NCBI GenBank assembly: GCA_023957835.1
Contig: JAMLGP010000001.1
Span: 1,481,575-1,545,574 of the forward strand
DNA: 64,000 nucleotides
Direction: 5' to 3'
Origin: Homoserinimonas sp.
Lineage (GTDB): Bacteria > Actinomycetota > Actinomycetes > Actinomycetales > Microbacteriaceae
Part shown: positions 35,293 to 43,636 of the stretch, one piece after another
Layout of the letters: every line of letters begins with the position of its first letter
Position numbering within the stretch: the stretch's first letter is position 1
Notes under the pieces: generated by a model
Database searches by the model: none
Seen by the model: the letters and a program-made list of their open reading frames with translations, nothing else
What the model was told of the DNA's origin: nothing
Translations under genes and position numbers: made by a program

Positions 35293-36682
35293 TATTCGCG
35301 ACCCCCGGCTCTAAACCCGCCTGGCTCGCGCGCTCTGCGGCATCAATTGCCGAGTTGGTCAGCCGGAACATGAAGAGCAGTATGCACAGCGTGCCAATCC
35401 CAGTAATCAAAAACACCGGGGTCAGTCCGAGGAACTGTCCGAGCACGCCTCCGATCGCTGCACCCAGCGGCATGGTTCCCCAGGAGAGCAGGCGGTAGCC
35501 GCTGTTGACCCGGCCGAGCAGTGAATCCGGCGTGATTCGCTGTCTCAGGGAGACCGCGACCACATTCCAGAGCACGATGCCGAAGCCGCCGACCATGAAC
35601 GCGCCGCCGATTATGAACGGGTTCGTCGTGAAGGCGGGGGTAATCAGCAACAAGGTACCGGTGACGATTGCGAAGCTGAGCGAGAGCGATCGCCCGATCG
35701 CGAGTTCGATGTGCTCCGCCGCGAACGAGCCGAGCAGGCTGCCAATCGCGGAGGTAGTGAACAGAATGCCGACCTGCGCGTCGGTCAGCTTCATCGCCGA
35801 GGTCGGCCCGGCCGCGTAAAGCACGAAGATTGCGAACGCCGCGCTCGAGGTCAGATTGAACAGCCCGGTCATGAAGGCGAGAGTACGAAGCACGCGGTTT
35901 CGCCACAGGAAACGCAGCCCGACAATAATCTCCGAGCGCATGGATGCCGGGGCACTCCGCTCGACCTTAAAGTCGCCGCGAACCAGGAACAGCATCCCGA
36001 CCGCGACCAGCCATAGCCCTGCCGGAGCGGCGAATGCGATGACCGCTCCGGCCGCAACGAGCAAACCGCCGAGCGGCGGTCCGGCAAACTGGTTAGCGGT
36101 CATCTCAACCGCATACAGCCGCCCATTAGCTCGCGAGAGCTGATCGCGACCGACGATCTGCGGCAGTATCGACTGCGCAGAGGTGTCGTAGAGCGTCTCT
36201 GAGACCCCGACCAACAGGGCTACAGCGTAGAGCACCCATATCGACTCGACCCCGAATAAAACAGATGCCGCTACCGCGCCGAGTAGCAACGCCCGCGCAA
36301 TATTCGCCCCGAGCATGATCCTGCGCCGATCCAGCCGGTCCGCGATCGCCCCCGCCTGCAGCGCAAACATCAGCCACGGCAGGGATGCGACGAGACTGAT
36401 CCCCGCGATGAGCACCGGCTCCTGCGTATATCGAATCGCAACCAGCGGCAACGCGAGCTTGAATACCCCGTCCGCGAGGTTCGATAATCCGGATGACGTG
36501 AGCAGTTTCCAGAAGTTTGCCCCGAGCGGAGTGCGGTCACGCTCCCCGGCAATCGAGCCTTCCGCAGCGGTCTCCTTCTTGTCCCTCGCAGCTGGAGATC
36601 CGTCCGAGGTTGAACTCTCAGCGTTCGGCACAGCAGCATCGCCGTCCGCCCCCGTTGCGCCCGACTCTGCCCCTTCACTCAC
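35279..36682 (-). CDS. Major facilitator superfamily transporter (EntS-like)
   Basis: The 467-residue protein has a hydrophilic, low-complexity N-terminal extension of about 50 residues, then some 10-12 membrane spans. ADRLDRRRIMLGANIARA matches the MFS loop 2-3 motif and LLGRVNSGYRLLSWG a second conserved loop. The overall pattern is that of MFS_3/enterobactin-exporter-like permeases. Siderophore or drug export is possible; no iron box was found upstream. The third 68-bp element lies 88 bases before its start. Confidence 0.83.
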   Translation of the reverse strand: MSEGAESGATGADGDAAVPNAESSTSDGSPAARDKKETAAEGSIAGERDRTPLGANFWKLLTSSGLSNLADGVFKLALPLVAIRYTQEPVLIAGISLVASLPWLMFALQAGAIADRLDRRRIMLGANIARALLLGAVAASVLFGVESIWVLYAVALLVGVSETLYDTSAQSILPQIVGRDQLSRANGRLYAVEMTANQFAGPPLGGLLVAAGAVIAFAAPAGLWLVAVGMLFLVRGDFKVERSAPASMRSEIIVGLRFLWRNRVLRTLAFMTGLFNLTSSAAFAIFVLYAAGPTSAMKLTDAQVGILFTTSAIGSLLGSFAAEHIELAIGRSLSLSFAIVTGTLLLITPAFTTNPFIIGGAFMVGGFGIVLWNVVAVSLRQRITPDSLLGRVNSGYRLLSWGTMPLGAAIGGVLGQFLGLTPVFLITGIGTLCILLFMFRLTNSAIDAAERASQAGLEPGVANNAKT

Positions 36683-36770
36683 TGTGACAGGCTACCTGAT
36701 CTGCAATCGCCGAGCCCCCGCAGCGAACCGCCCCACACCCTTCGAGTACCGTATTCCACCAATCCCTCCG

Positions 36771-36838
36771 ACGCCGCGGACTATTGTCAACGGCGCGGAC
36801 GCTCTGGCATGCGCGGCGTTGACGACACACCGCGACGT
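36771..36838. repeat. 68-bp palindromic element, copy 3 (diverged)
   Basis: Left arm 36771-36790 and right arm 36819-36838 keep the CGCGGAC...TTGTCAA / TTGAC...CGCGACGT pattern with several mismatches. The middle shares GCATGCGCGG with copy 2. The 68-bp length equals that of copies 1 and 2. It lies in a 385-bp gene-free stretch between the MFS gene and tRNA-Arg. Confidence 0.75.
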
Positions 36839-36872
36839 TGGAGAAGAGGGGTGGGGTTAGTGCGGTGCTCCT

Positions 36873-37056
36873 GTTTGGGTGAAGCTACGCTTCGCCCAAA
36901 CAGTCAACAAGCTCAATCGCCTCGGGAATCGAAGCAAGCTTCGATTCCTCTCGGCTCAATCGTCTGTGCTCGTGATGCGCCAAAGCTTTAGCTTTGTCGC
37001 ATCACTCAACAAGCTCAATCGGTTCGGAAACCCAAGCAAGCTTGGGTTTCCGAACC
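36873..37056. repeat. Array of four hairpins with unrelated stems and a shared linker
   Basis: Four hairpins lie in a row: 36873-36901 (13 pairs), 36925-36948 (11 pairs), 36972-37005 (about 14-15 pairs) and 37021-37056 (17 perfect pairs). Their stems have different sequences, yet all have AAGC and GCTT flanking a 2-4 base tip. Each is followed by CTCAATCG (at 36912, 36955, 37014, 37056), twice inside the longer TCAACAAGCTCAATCG. The array follows the 3' end of tRNA-Arg on the minus strand; its first hairpin could also end that transcript. It is not a CRISPR. Confidence 0.8.
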
Positions 37057-37067
37057 TCAATCGCTTG

Positions 37068-37139
37068 TGCCCCTGGAGAGACTCGAACTCCCAACCGTTT
37101 CCTTAGGACGGAACTGCTCTTCCATTGAGCTACAGAGGC
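37068..37139 (-). tRNA. tRNA-Arg (anticodon CCT)
   Basis: A 72-base cloverleaf can be folded: acceptor GCCTCTG/CAGGGGC with one wobble, D stem GCTC/GAGC, anticodon loop GTCCTAA, T arm with TTCGAGT. The anticodon stem has one mismatch at its outer pair. CCA is not encoded. The mature RNA would read AGG codons. Confidence 0.9.
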
Positions 37140-37189
37140 TGGCAGGTTGAGTTTAGTCGATTCAGCGCGAACCTCCGAGGCAGGTCGAC

Positions 37190-38518
37190 TCAGAGCAGAG
37201 AGTGGTTTCTACGGAGCCTCGTTGACCAGAGGGCGAGCAGCAGTCCGAGCAGTAACACCCCGCCAGCCCCGAGCGGTATGTAAAGCGGAATACTCACTCC
37301 GGTTTCGGCGAGGCCAGCGATCTGGATTTGGTAGGCGCGGGTGGTGGTCGTGTAATCACCTGTCGCCGTGATGGTGAAGTTGAAGGTTCCCGAAACGGTC
37401 GGAGTGCCTGAAATCACTCCGGTGGCCGCATTTAGCAGCACTCCGGCTGGCAGGGCACCTGAAGCCAGTGCAAACGAGGTCGCGTTCTCAGAAGGTACCG
37501 TCATCGAGAAGAGACTGCCGAAACTGCCTGCGGCCGGAGCCGCCGACTCAAGCACAGTCAGTGCAACAACCGAGACCGTCTTGTCCCAGAGGTTGGCCAC
37601 GTAAGCCCAGGCGCCATCCGGAGTTATCGCGACGGCAGAAGGTCCACCGCCAACTCCAAAGCTCCCGAGCGAAGTGCCCGTCGCTACGTCGATTGTTGTC
37701 ACATCGTCTGAACTTTGATTTGTGACCAGAGCGATTTCGCCATTCGGCGAGAATGCGACCCCAATCGGAAAGTCGCCGACGGCAACCGTAGAGCTGACTG
37801 CCTGGGTCGATGTGTCAATGATGCTCACGGCATCCGCTCCGGAGCGGGTCACGTAGGCAACGCTCCCATCGGGCGAAATGGCAATACCGCCGGGCGTGCC
37901 AGTAACTGCGACAGTCGTCTCCAGTGCAAGCGTCGCGATGTCGTAAATCTTGACTGCTGCACCGCTGCGCAGCGCTACATAGAGATCCTGCCCGTCCGGA
38001 GTGACGGCCACCGCAATCGGCTGGCTGCCGGCGGCAAGAGTCGAAGTCACTGCGTGAGTCGACGTGTCAATGACCGATACCGTCGCGGCGTTGTAGTTGG
38101 CGACAAACACCTTTAAACCGTCAATGCTGAATGCCAGATCGACCGGCTGGGATCCGACCGCAATCGTGTTGGTGACCGCATTGGTTGCAGTAGAGATAAC
38201 CGAAACCGTGTTACTCCCGCGATTGGAGACATAAACCGTTGAACCATCCGGACTGACTTTGATCCCAATCGGGTTGGTCCCAACCGTAATGGTCGCAGTG
38301 ACAGTGTTGGTCGCCGTGCTAACAACGGATACGGATTTACTCAAGTTGTTGGCAATGTATGCGGTCGCTCCATCGGGCGAGATTGCAACGCCGGCGGGAT
38401 AGCTCCCAACTCCGATAGTCGGCGGAATCGGCGCAGCCATCGCGGGAATCGCGGCCTGGGTAACAAAGGCAATCAGGATTGCGGCAACAAGAGCTACCGT
38501 CTTCGAAAATCGAGTCAT
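37190..38518 (-). CDS. Wall-anchored YVTN beta-propeller protein with LAETG sorting signal
   Basis: ATG 38518 gives 442 residues with a signal peptide (residues 1-28, ending AMAAP). About seven repeats of the YVTN type follow (PDGATAYIANN, PDGSTVYVSNRGSN, VSVIDTSTHAV), forming a beta-propeller as in YncE-like surface proteins. Next comes a short immunoglobulin-like putative-Ig (He-PIG) segment (ALPAGVLLNAATGVISGTP) and a C-terminal LAETG, hydrophobic span and basic tail. It should be linked to the cell wall by a sortase not in this window. A longer frame to 39031 is the antisense of the HNH gene region and was rejected. Confidence 0.85.
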   Translation of the reverse strand: MTRFSKTVALVAAILIAFVTQAAIPAMAAPIPPTIGVGSYPAGVAISPDGATAYIANNLSKSVSVVSTATNTVTATITVGTNPIGIKVSPDGSTVYVSNRGSNTVSVISTATNAVTNTIAVGSQPVDLAFSIDGLKVFVANYNAATVSVIDTSTHAVTSTLAAGSQPIAVAVTPDGQDLYVALRSGAAVKIYDIATLALETTVAVTGTPGGIAISPDGSVAYVTRSGADAVSIIDTSTQAVSSTVAVGDFPIGVAFSPNGEIALVTNQSSDDVTTIDVATGTSLGSFGVGGGPSAVAITPDGAWAYVANLWDKTVSVVALTVLESAAPAAGSFGSLFSMTVPSENATSFALASGALPAGVLLNAATGVISGTPTVSGTFNFTITATGDYTTTTRAYQIQIAGLAETGVSIPLYIPLGAGGVLLLGLLLALWSTRLRRNHSLL

Positions 38519-38609
38519 CGGGGTTCCTCGCTCAAATTCGGGCTCAAATAGGCTAACTGAGTCTGGCGGGGCAGGCAACACCCTTGTTCTGGTGGCATGC
38601 CGCCAGTGA

Positions 38610-39110
38610 CTAGGCAGCAACCGGCGCCAGATACTCGTCCCAGTCCGGTTGCGGCCGCTCGATACCGCGCACGAGCCAGGCGGTACCGTGCGGAGCCTGG
38701 GGGCGCGCCCGCAGGTGCCAGTGCATTTCGCTCGGCGTGCGATCGCCCTTCTCGTTGTTGCAGCGCAGGCAACAGGCGACGAGGTTCTCCCAGGTGTCCT
38801 TTCCACCGCGAGAGCGAGGCAGTACGTGATCGATCGTCGAAGCGCTCTTTCCGCAGTAGGCGCAGCGGTGCGCGTCGCGCCTGAGTACTCCGCGCCGACT
38901 AACCGGAACTGCACGGCCGGTTGGGATGCGGACGTAGCGAGTGAGCAAAATGACGGTGGGCCTGTCCAGATCCCCGATCGTGGTGTGAACCGGATGCTCG
39001 TAATCGGCGGCGATGACCGTCGCCTTTGCATTGAGCACGAGAATCATGGCTCGCTTGAATGAAACGACCGCGAGCGGCTCAAAGCCCGCATTCAAAACCA
39101 GAGTGCGCAT
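38610..39110 (-). CDS. HNH endonuclease-domain protein
   Basis: The 166-residue protein has an N-terminal conserved domain (LVLNAGFEPLAVVSFKRAM) and an HNH motif with zinc cysteines: CAYCG, IDHVLPRSRGG, WENLVACCLRCN. This family is widespread and chromosomal in actinobacteria and its role is unknown. The gene lies 92 bases upstream of the wall-anchored protein and just downstream of a small ORF and terminator. Confidence 0.87.
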   Translation of the reverse strand: MRTLVLNAGFEPLAVVSFKRAMILVLNAKATVIAADYEHPVHTTIGDLDRPTVILLTRYVRIPTGRAVPVSRRGVLRRDAHRCAYCGKSASTIDHVLPRSRGGKDTWENLVACCLRCNNEKGDRTPSEMHWHLRARPQAPHGTAWLVRGIERPQPDWDEYLAPVAA

Positions 39111-39184
39111 TTGAATCCTTCCGAAGGGTCCTGGACGGCTTCCAGGAATTCGCTGTACTTGCGATTCAGAAGGTTTGGTGAGCC

Positions 39185-39213
39185 AAAAAAAGCACTGCCG
39201 ATCCGACAGTGCT
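39185..39213 (-). terminator. Rho-independent terminator (minus strand)
   Basis: Arms 39191-39197 and 39207-39213 (AGCACTG/CAGTGCT) form a 7-bp stem with a 9-base loop, followed on the minus strand by seven T. It lies between the DtxR regulator and the HNH gene and touches the stop codon of a small ORF. Confidence 0.78.
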
Positions 39214-39311
39214 CAGTTTGCGCGGGTGCTCCGACAGGCGTACCCGCTGCTCAGCCGCACGAACAGCAGTGCGCGCTCATCCACGGTTTGGACGGTGCGA
39301 CTACCGGTCAT
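39213..39311 (-). CDS. Possible 32-residue small protein or leader peptide
   Basis: A short frame begins at ATG 39311 after GGGAGAG with good spacing and ends where the terminator hairpin begins. The peptide is rich in Arg, Ser and Thr with one Cys (SSGYACRSTRAN at the end). The ORF-hairpin-T-run arrangement about 100 bases before the HNH gene resembles a leader peptide with an attenuator, or a short independent transcript. No homology is recognised, so this is tentative. The remaining bases of the 350-base gap (39111-39184 and 39312-39460) show nothing I can name. Confidence 0.35.
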   Translation of the reverse strand: MTGSRTVQTVDERALLFVRLSSGYACRSTRAN

Positions 39312-39460
39312 TCGGCTCTCCCAGGCTAAATAGCTCCAACTGAACTGCAAGGACAATTCAGGCTACCGCTCGGGCCCCAAGGTTCGCTGGAAAGGCGCGC
39401 CGAACCAAAGCGGCGCTGCGAGCGCAACTAGCGGGAGCAACCCGCAAGGCGAAATCGCCC

Positions 39461-40168
39461 TCAGCCCTTGAACTGTGAGGTTCCAACATAGATGTGCTGA
39501 GCGACTTCGGACGGCAATTCGAGGGACCCGCCGCCCTCCGCTTTCGCAAGAACGTAGTCGCCGGAAGCAGAGAAGCTTCCCTTGGCCCCTGGAACCAGAC
39601 CGGCATCCCGCAATTGCTCAAGCAACTCGGGTTCGTACTGAACGGGCTCCCCCAGCCGCCGCACAACCGCGTTCACGGGACCAACGGCGCCGAGTACCAG
39701 ATTGACGAGGTTTACGACTCCGTCGGAAAACTTGTTCGCAGTTTGCTGATCGCCCAGATCGCCGAGGCCCGGGATTGGATTCCCATAGGGCGAGTGGGTC
39801 GGATGTTCAAGCAGTTCGACGAGCCTGCGCTCAACCTGCTCGCTCATGACATGTTCCCAGCGGCAGGCCTCATCATGGACCAGCGCCCAGTCCAGGCCGA
39901 TGACATCTGAAAGCAGCCTCTCGGCGAGACGGTGCTTTCGCATGACGTTCACCGCTTTGGCTCGGCCTTCCTCTGTAAGCCGCAAGTGCCGGTCGTCTTC
40001 GACCACGACGAGGCCGTCGCGCTCCATTCGACCAACCGTTTGCGAGACCGTGGGCCCTGAATGACCAAGCCTCTCGCTGATTCTGGCGCGAAGCGGAATG
40101 ATGTTTTCCTCTTCAAGTTCGTAAATCGTGCGGAGATACATCTCGGTGGTGTCAATCAGATCCGCCAT
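39461..40168 (-). CDS. DtxR/IdeR-family metal-dependent regulator
   Basis: The 235-residue protein has the DtxR winged helix (TTEMYLRTIYELEEENI, SGPTVSQTVGRMERDGLV), the metal-binding dimer domain (HRLAERLLSDVIGLDWALVHDEACRWEHVMS) and a C-terminal FeoA/SH3-like domain. The Cys of DEACRWEH matches the metal ligand of IdeR/DtxR rather than MntR. It is expected to repress iron-uptake genes when loaded with iron. A partial iron box lies 24 bases upstream, and a strong one precedes the siderophore-interacting gene at 61364. Confidence 0.88.
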   Translation of the reverse strand: MADLIDTTEMYLRTIYELEEENIIPLRARISERLGHSGPTVSQTVGRMERDGLVVVEDDRHLRLTEEGRAKAVNVMRKHRLAERLLSDVIGLDWALVHDEACRWEHVMSEQVERRLVELLEHPTHSPYGNPIPGLGDLGDQQTANKFSDGVVNLVNLVLGAVGPVNAVVRRLGEPVQYEPELLEQLRDAGLVPGAKGSFSASGDYVLAKAEGGGSLELPSEVAQHIYVGTSQFKG

Positions 40169-40191
40169 CGATGCCTCCCTCCCGATTCGCC

Positions 40192-40210
40192 TCAGGCAAG
40201 CCTAACCGCA
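40192..40210. promoter_or_regulatory. Partial DtxR/IdeR iron box
   Basis: The 19 bases match the consensus TTAGGTTAGGCTAACCTAA at 13 positions (AGG..AGcCTAACC core). It lies between the DtxR-type gene and serC, so it may serve autoregulation. Confidence 0.4.
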
Positions 40211-40251
40211 ACCGGTCCGCCACTTCGAAACCCCCTTCTGCCCGCCAATAG

Positions 40252-41370
<1,119 letters not shown>

Positions 41371-41372
41371 CC

Positions 41373-41606
41373 ATGCGTTTGTGGCTCAAGGATTCTGAGC
41401 GGCGACCGGATCCCGAACCGGTGAAGACGGATGACCGCAAGGCTATGCTCGTCGGCCTGGTTCTCTGGCTACTCGCCCTCGTCGGGCTGCTTCTTTTTCT
41501 TGCCCCTCTGGTTTCGTCTGGGCTTCAGTGGTGGCTCTGGACTTGCGTCGTCGGGCTCGCGCTCGGGCTCATTGGGCTCGTTTTCACTCACCGCCAGCAA
41601 GGCTGA
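41373..41606 (+). CDS. DUF2530 small membrane protein
   Basis: This 77-residue protein has a polar N-terminus (PDPEPVKTDDRKA) and two hydrophobic spans (LVLWLLALVGLLLFL and WLWTCVVGLALGLIGLV). This pattern and the serC-adjacent position fit the actinobacterial DUF2530 family of unknown function. Its last 138 bases lie antisense to the end of the DUF3027 gene. Confidence 0.8.
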   Translation: MRLWLKDSERRPDPEPVKTDDRKAMLVGLVLWLLALVGLLLFLAPLVSSGLQWWLWTCVVGLALGLIGLVFTHRQQG

Positions 41607-42116
41607 GGACTCGGGAACCTCCGGCTGCGGTTCACCCTCGACGGAGTCATCCAGCTCATCGATTTCGATCCCGTCGAAGTCCTCGTCGAACAGGTCGTCA
41701 TCGTCGTGGTCGTCATCGTCGTGATCCTCTTCGGGGTCATCCTGATCTTCGGAATGACCCTCCGCTTCTTCCTCCGCTTCTTCCGCAGCGCCTTCCGCAG
41801 CAAGCAAAGCCTGGGCGGCTTCGTATTCGGCGAGCCGCTCGGACCAAGGCACCCAGTCAGGCGAAAGCAGCGCCCCGTCTCCGGGCGTTAGCGAAGTCTC
41901 GATCACCGAGGCGACTCCATCGACGTGAACCAGATCAACGGTCCAGCGCCAGCCGGGATAGCCGGCAAGCAGGCACTCGAAGTAGACGGTTAGCACGCCT
42001 TCGGTTTCGAAACTTCCACCGAGCGCGGCGCCGATCTGTGCAGAGTCCGCTATCTCCAGTAGTGCGGTCCGGGAAACTTCCAGATCGGAGTCGACGGGAA
42101 TCCGGTTCTCAGGCAT
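41469..42116 (-). CDS. DUF3027 protein with acidic low-complexity region
   Basis: From ATG 42116 the protein has 215 residues. The N-terminal 100 residues fit DUF3027 (GWRWTVDLVHVDG, LLSPDWVPWSERL). Then come Glu/Ala and Asp/His-rich stretches (DDPEEDHDDDDHDDDD) and a basic tail ending KKKK. The start overlaps the cold-shock gene stop by 8 bases. The tail is encoded opposite the DUF2530 gene. Function is unknown. Confidence 0.82.
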   Translation of the reverse strand: MPENRIPVDSDLEVSRTALLEIADSAQIGAALGGSFETEGVLTVYFECLLAGYPGWRWTVDLVHVDGVASVIETSLTPGDGALLSPDWVPWSERLAEYEAAQALLAAEGAAEEAEEEAEGHSEDQDDPEEDHDDDDHDDDDLFDEDFDGIEIDELDDSVEGEPQPEVPESSALLAVSENEPNEPEREPDDASPEPPLKPRRNQRGKKKKQPDEGE

Positions 42117-42486
42117 CCAGCTCTTCTGCGACCTTCCGCAGCATTGCCGCGATCTTTCGAGAGTGGCTCGACTCCGGGTAGCGTCCGCGCTTGAGGTTGG
42201 CTCCAAGGCCGTCGAGCATCTTGACCAGATCCTCGACAATGATTGCCATGTCATCCGCGGGCTTGCGGGTCAGCTTGGCGAGACTCGGAGTCTCAATCAC
42301 TCGAACGGAAAGCGCCTGAGCTCCCTTCTTGCCGTCGGCGATTCCGAACTCGAGCTTCATTCCGCTACGGATCGTGACGCCGGCAGGAACGGCGGAGGCG
42401 TGCAAAAAGACTTCCTGGCCATCATCTGAATGGATGAAGCCGAAGCCCTTCTCCTCGTCGTAAAACTTGACCTTGCCGGTTGGCAT
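42109..42486 (-). CDS. Cold-shock-domain protein with C-terminal extension
   Basis: The first 65 of 125 residues form a cold-shock domain with RNP motifs KGFGFIHSD and VFLHASAV. A charged C-terminal extension of about 60 residues follows, longer than in single-domain Csp proteins. It binds single-stranded RNA or DNA. A GGGAG site precedes the ATG. Pairing with DUF3027 is the usual arrangement in relatives. Confidence 0.9.
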   Translation of the reverse strand: MPTGKVKFYDEEKGFGFIHSDDGQEVFLHASAVPAGVTIRSGMKLEFGIADGKKGAQALSVRVIETPSLAKLTRKPADDMAIIVEDLVKMLDGLGANLKRGRYPESSHSRKIAAMLRKVAEELDA

Positions 42487-42578
42487 GTCACTCCCTTTCT
42501 AAATCAAGGCGCAATTGCTCGCGAAGCCATTGCAACATCAAGCCTACGGGTAAATGTGCCCCGCGTATCCTAGAGAAC

Positions 42579-42866
42579 GTGAGCAAGAAACAGCCAGAGC
42601 CGACGCAACCGATCAGGACTTCCGCGCTGGAGCGCTACCTCGCGATCGGGATCGTCGTGATAGTCGCCGCGAGCATCGTCTGCTTCTTCTCGGTGATCAT
42701 CGCCACCTGGGCAGGGGCAGCAAACGATGACTCGTTCAGCCACGGAATCTGGCCGGCAGTGTTCGGAGTCCAGTACTACGGGCTGCCCGTGGCATTCATC
42801 ATGCTCGTGATCCTGCTGGTTTCAAGCTCGGTCAGGCGATCTCGCGCAGCCAGATCTGAGCAGTAG
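42579..42866 (+). CDS. Small membrane protein of unknown function
   Basis: The GTG at 42579 gives 95 residues with two hydrophobic spans (IGIVVIVAASIVCFFSVIIATW and YYGLPVAFIMLVILLVSS) and a basic C-terminus. A longer frame starting at TTG 42480 would overlap the divergent cold-shock gene and is unlikely. No function is recognised. Confidence 0.65.
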   Translation: MSKKQPEPTQPIRTSALERYLAIGIVVIVAASIVCFFSVIIATWAGAANDDSFSHGIWPAVFGVQYYGLPVAFIMLVILLVSSSVRRSRAARSEQ

Positions 42867-42889
42867 TCCCGGCGCATTAGCCTCGGCGC

Positions 42890-43636
42890 TCAGGGGCTGT
42901 AGCGCAGCAGGATCCCGTCTTCCCCGGCGAGCGCGCTCTTGAGTTTCAGCCGAACCGGCTCTGGCAGCAGTCCGCTAACCAGTCTGAATGGCGTCCCCTG
43001 TTCAAGCCTGGGTGAGACCGTAAGGCAAAGCTCATCCACCGCGCCCGACCGGAGCATTGCACCGAAAAGCTGGGGTCCGCCCTCGCACAGGATGCTGTTC
43101 AAGCCCCTGGCTTCGAGCTCAAATCGCAGCCTTGTGAAGTCGACTTCGCTCCCCCCTGCGACTACGACATCCGCAACTCTCGAAAGTGCATCTCGGGCGT
43201 CTCCTGGGGAATTCGCGATGGTTATCACGATCGGCCGAACCGGCGCCTCGGTGAAGATTGAAGACTCGGGGTCCAGATCGAGTCTCCAGCTGACAATCGC
43301 GAATACCGGATGCCCTGGCAGTCCCCGCTCCCGCCTCCAGTTCGCAGACTCCTCGCTCACCATCATCGGCCCGTAGCCTTCATCGCGAACCGTTCCGGCG
43401 CCCACAAGAACCACATCGCACACTCGCCTGAGCAGTTCGAAGTAGCGCTTGTCCGCCTCTCCCGAAAGCCCTCCGGATCGGCCCTCGTGAGTGGTGGAGC
43501 CGTTGAGACTCATTACAAAGTTGACCCGCAATACTGACGAGTCGACGAGCAGGTCGCGAACCAGATCCTCGTCGCGGAGCACCGCTTGCTCTGAAGGAGC
43601 CGCGGCCGGCCAGATCCTGATTAGCTGAGCACTCAT
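42890..43636 (-). CDS. RibD C-terminal/DHFR-fold reductase, Rv2671-like
   Basis: The 248-residue protein has the RibD_C pattern: RVNFVMSLNGSTTHEG near residue 38, LVGAGTVRDEGYGP near residue 76, ILCEGGPQLFGAML near residue 180 and DELCLTVSPRL. It resembles the stand-alone reductase Rv2671 of M. tuberculosis, reported to have dihydrofolate reductase activity, more than a riboflavin RibD since no deaminase domain is present. The start overlaps the FolP-like stop by 4 bases, supporting a pterin substrate. Confidence 0.82.
   Translation of the reverse strand: MSAQLIRIWPAAAPSEQAVLRDEDLVRDLLVDSSVLRVNFVMSLNGSTTHEGRSGGLSGEADKRYFELLRRVCDVVLVGAGTVRDEGYGPMMVSEESANWRRERGLPGHPVFAIVSWRLDLDPESSIFTEAPVRPIVITIANSPGDARDALSRVADVVVAGGSEVDFTRLRFELEARGLNSILCEGGPQLFGAMLRSGAVDELCLTVSPRLEQGTPFRLVSGLLPEPVRLKLKSALAGEDGILLRYSP

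Noticed and set aside
36873..37056. CRISPR array
   Set aside because: The hairpins have different sequences, the common linker is only about 8-16 bases, spacing is irregular (43, 59, 42) and no cas gene is present.
36873..37056. Integron attC cassette array
   Set aside because: No integrase, no cassette genes and no conserved R and L core sites were seen.
37190..39031. 613-residue version of the wall-anchored propeller protein
   Set aside because: The added N-terminal part is an alternative-frame reading of the HNH gene; the signal peptide at 38518 marks the true start.
39358..39666. 102-residue minus-strand protein
   Set aside because: Most of it lies on the same strand in another frame of the DtxR gene end; its composition and lack of a start site mark it as a shadow.
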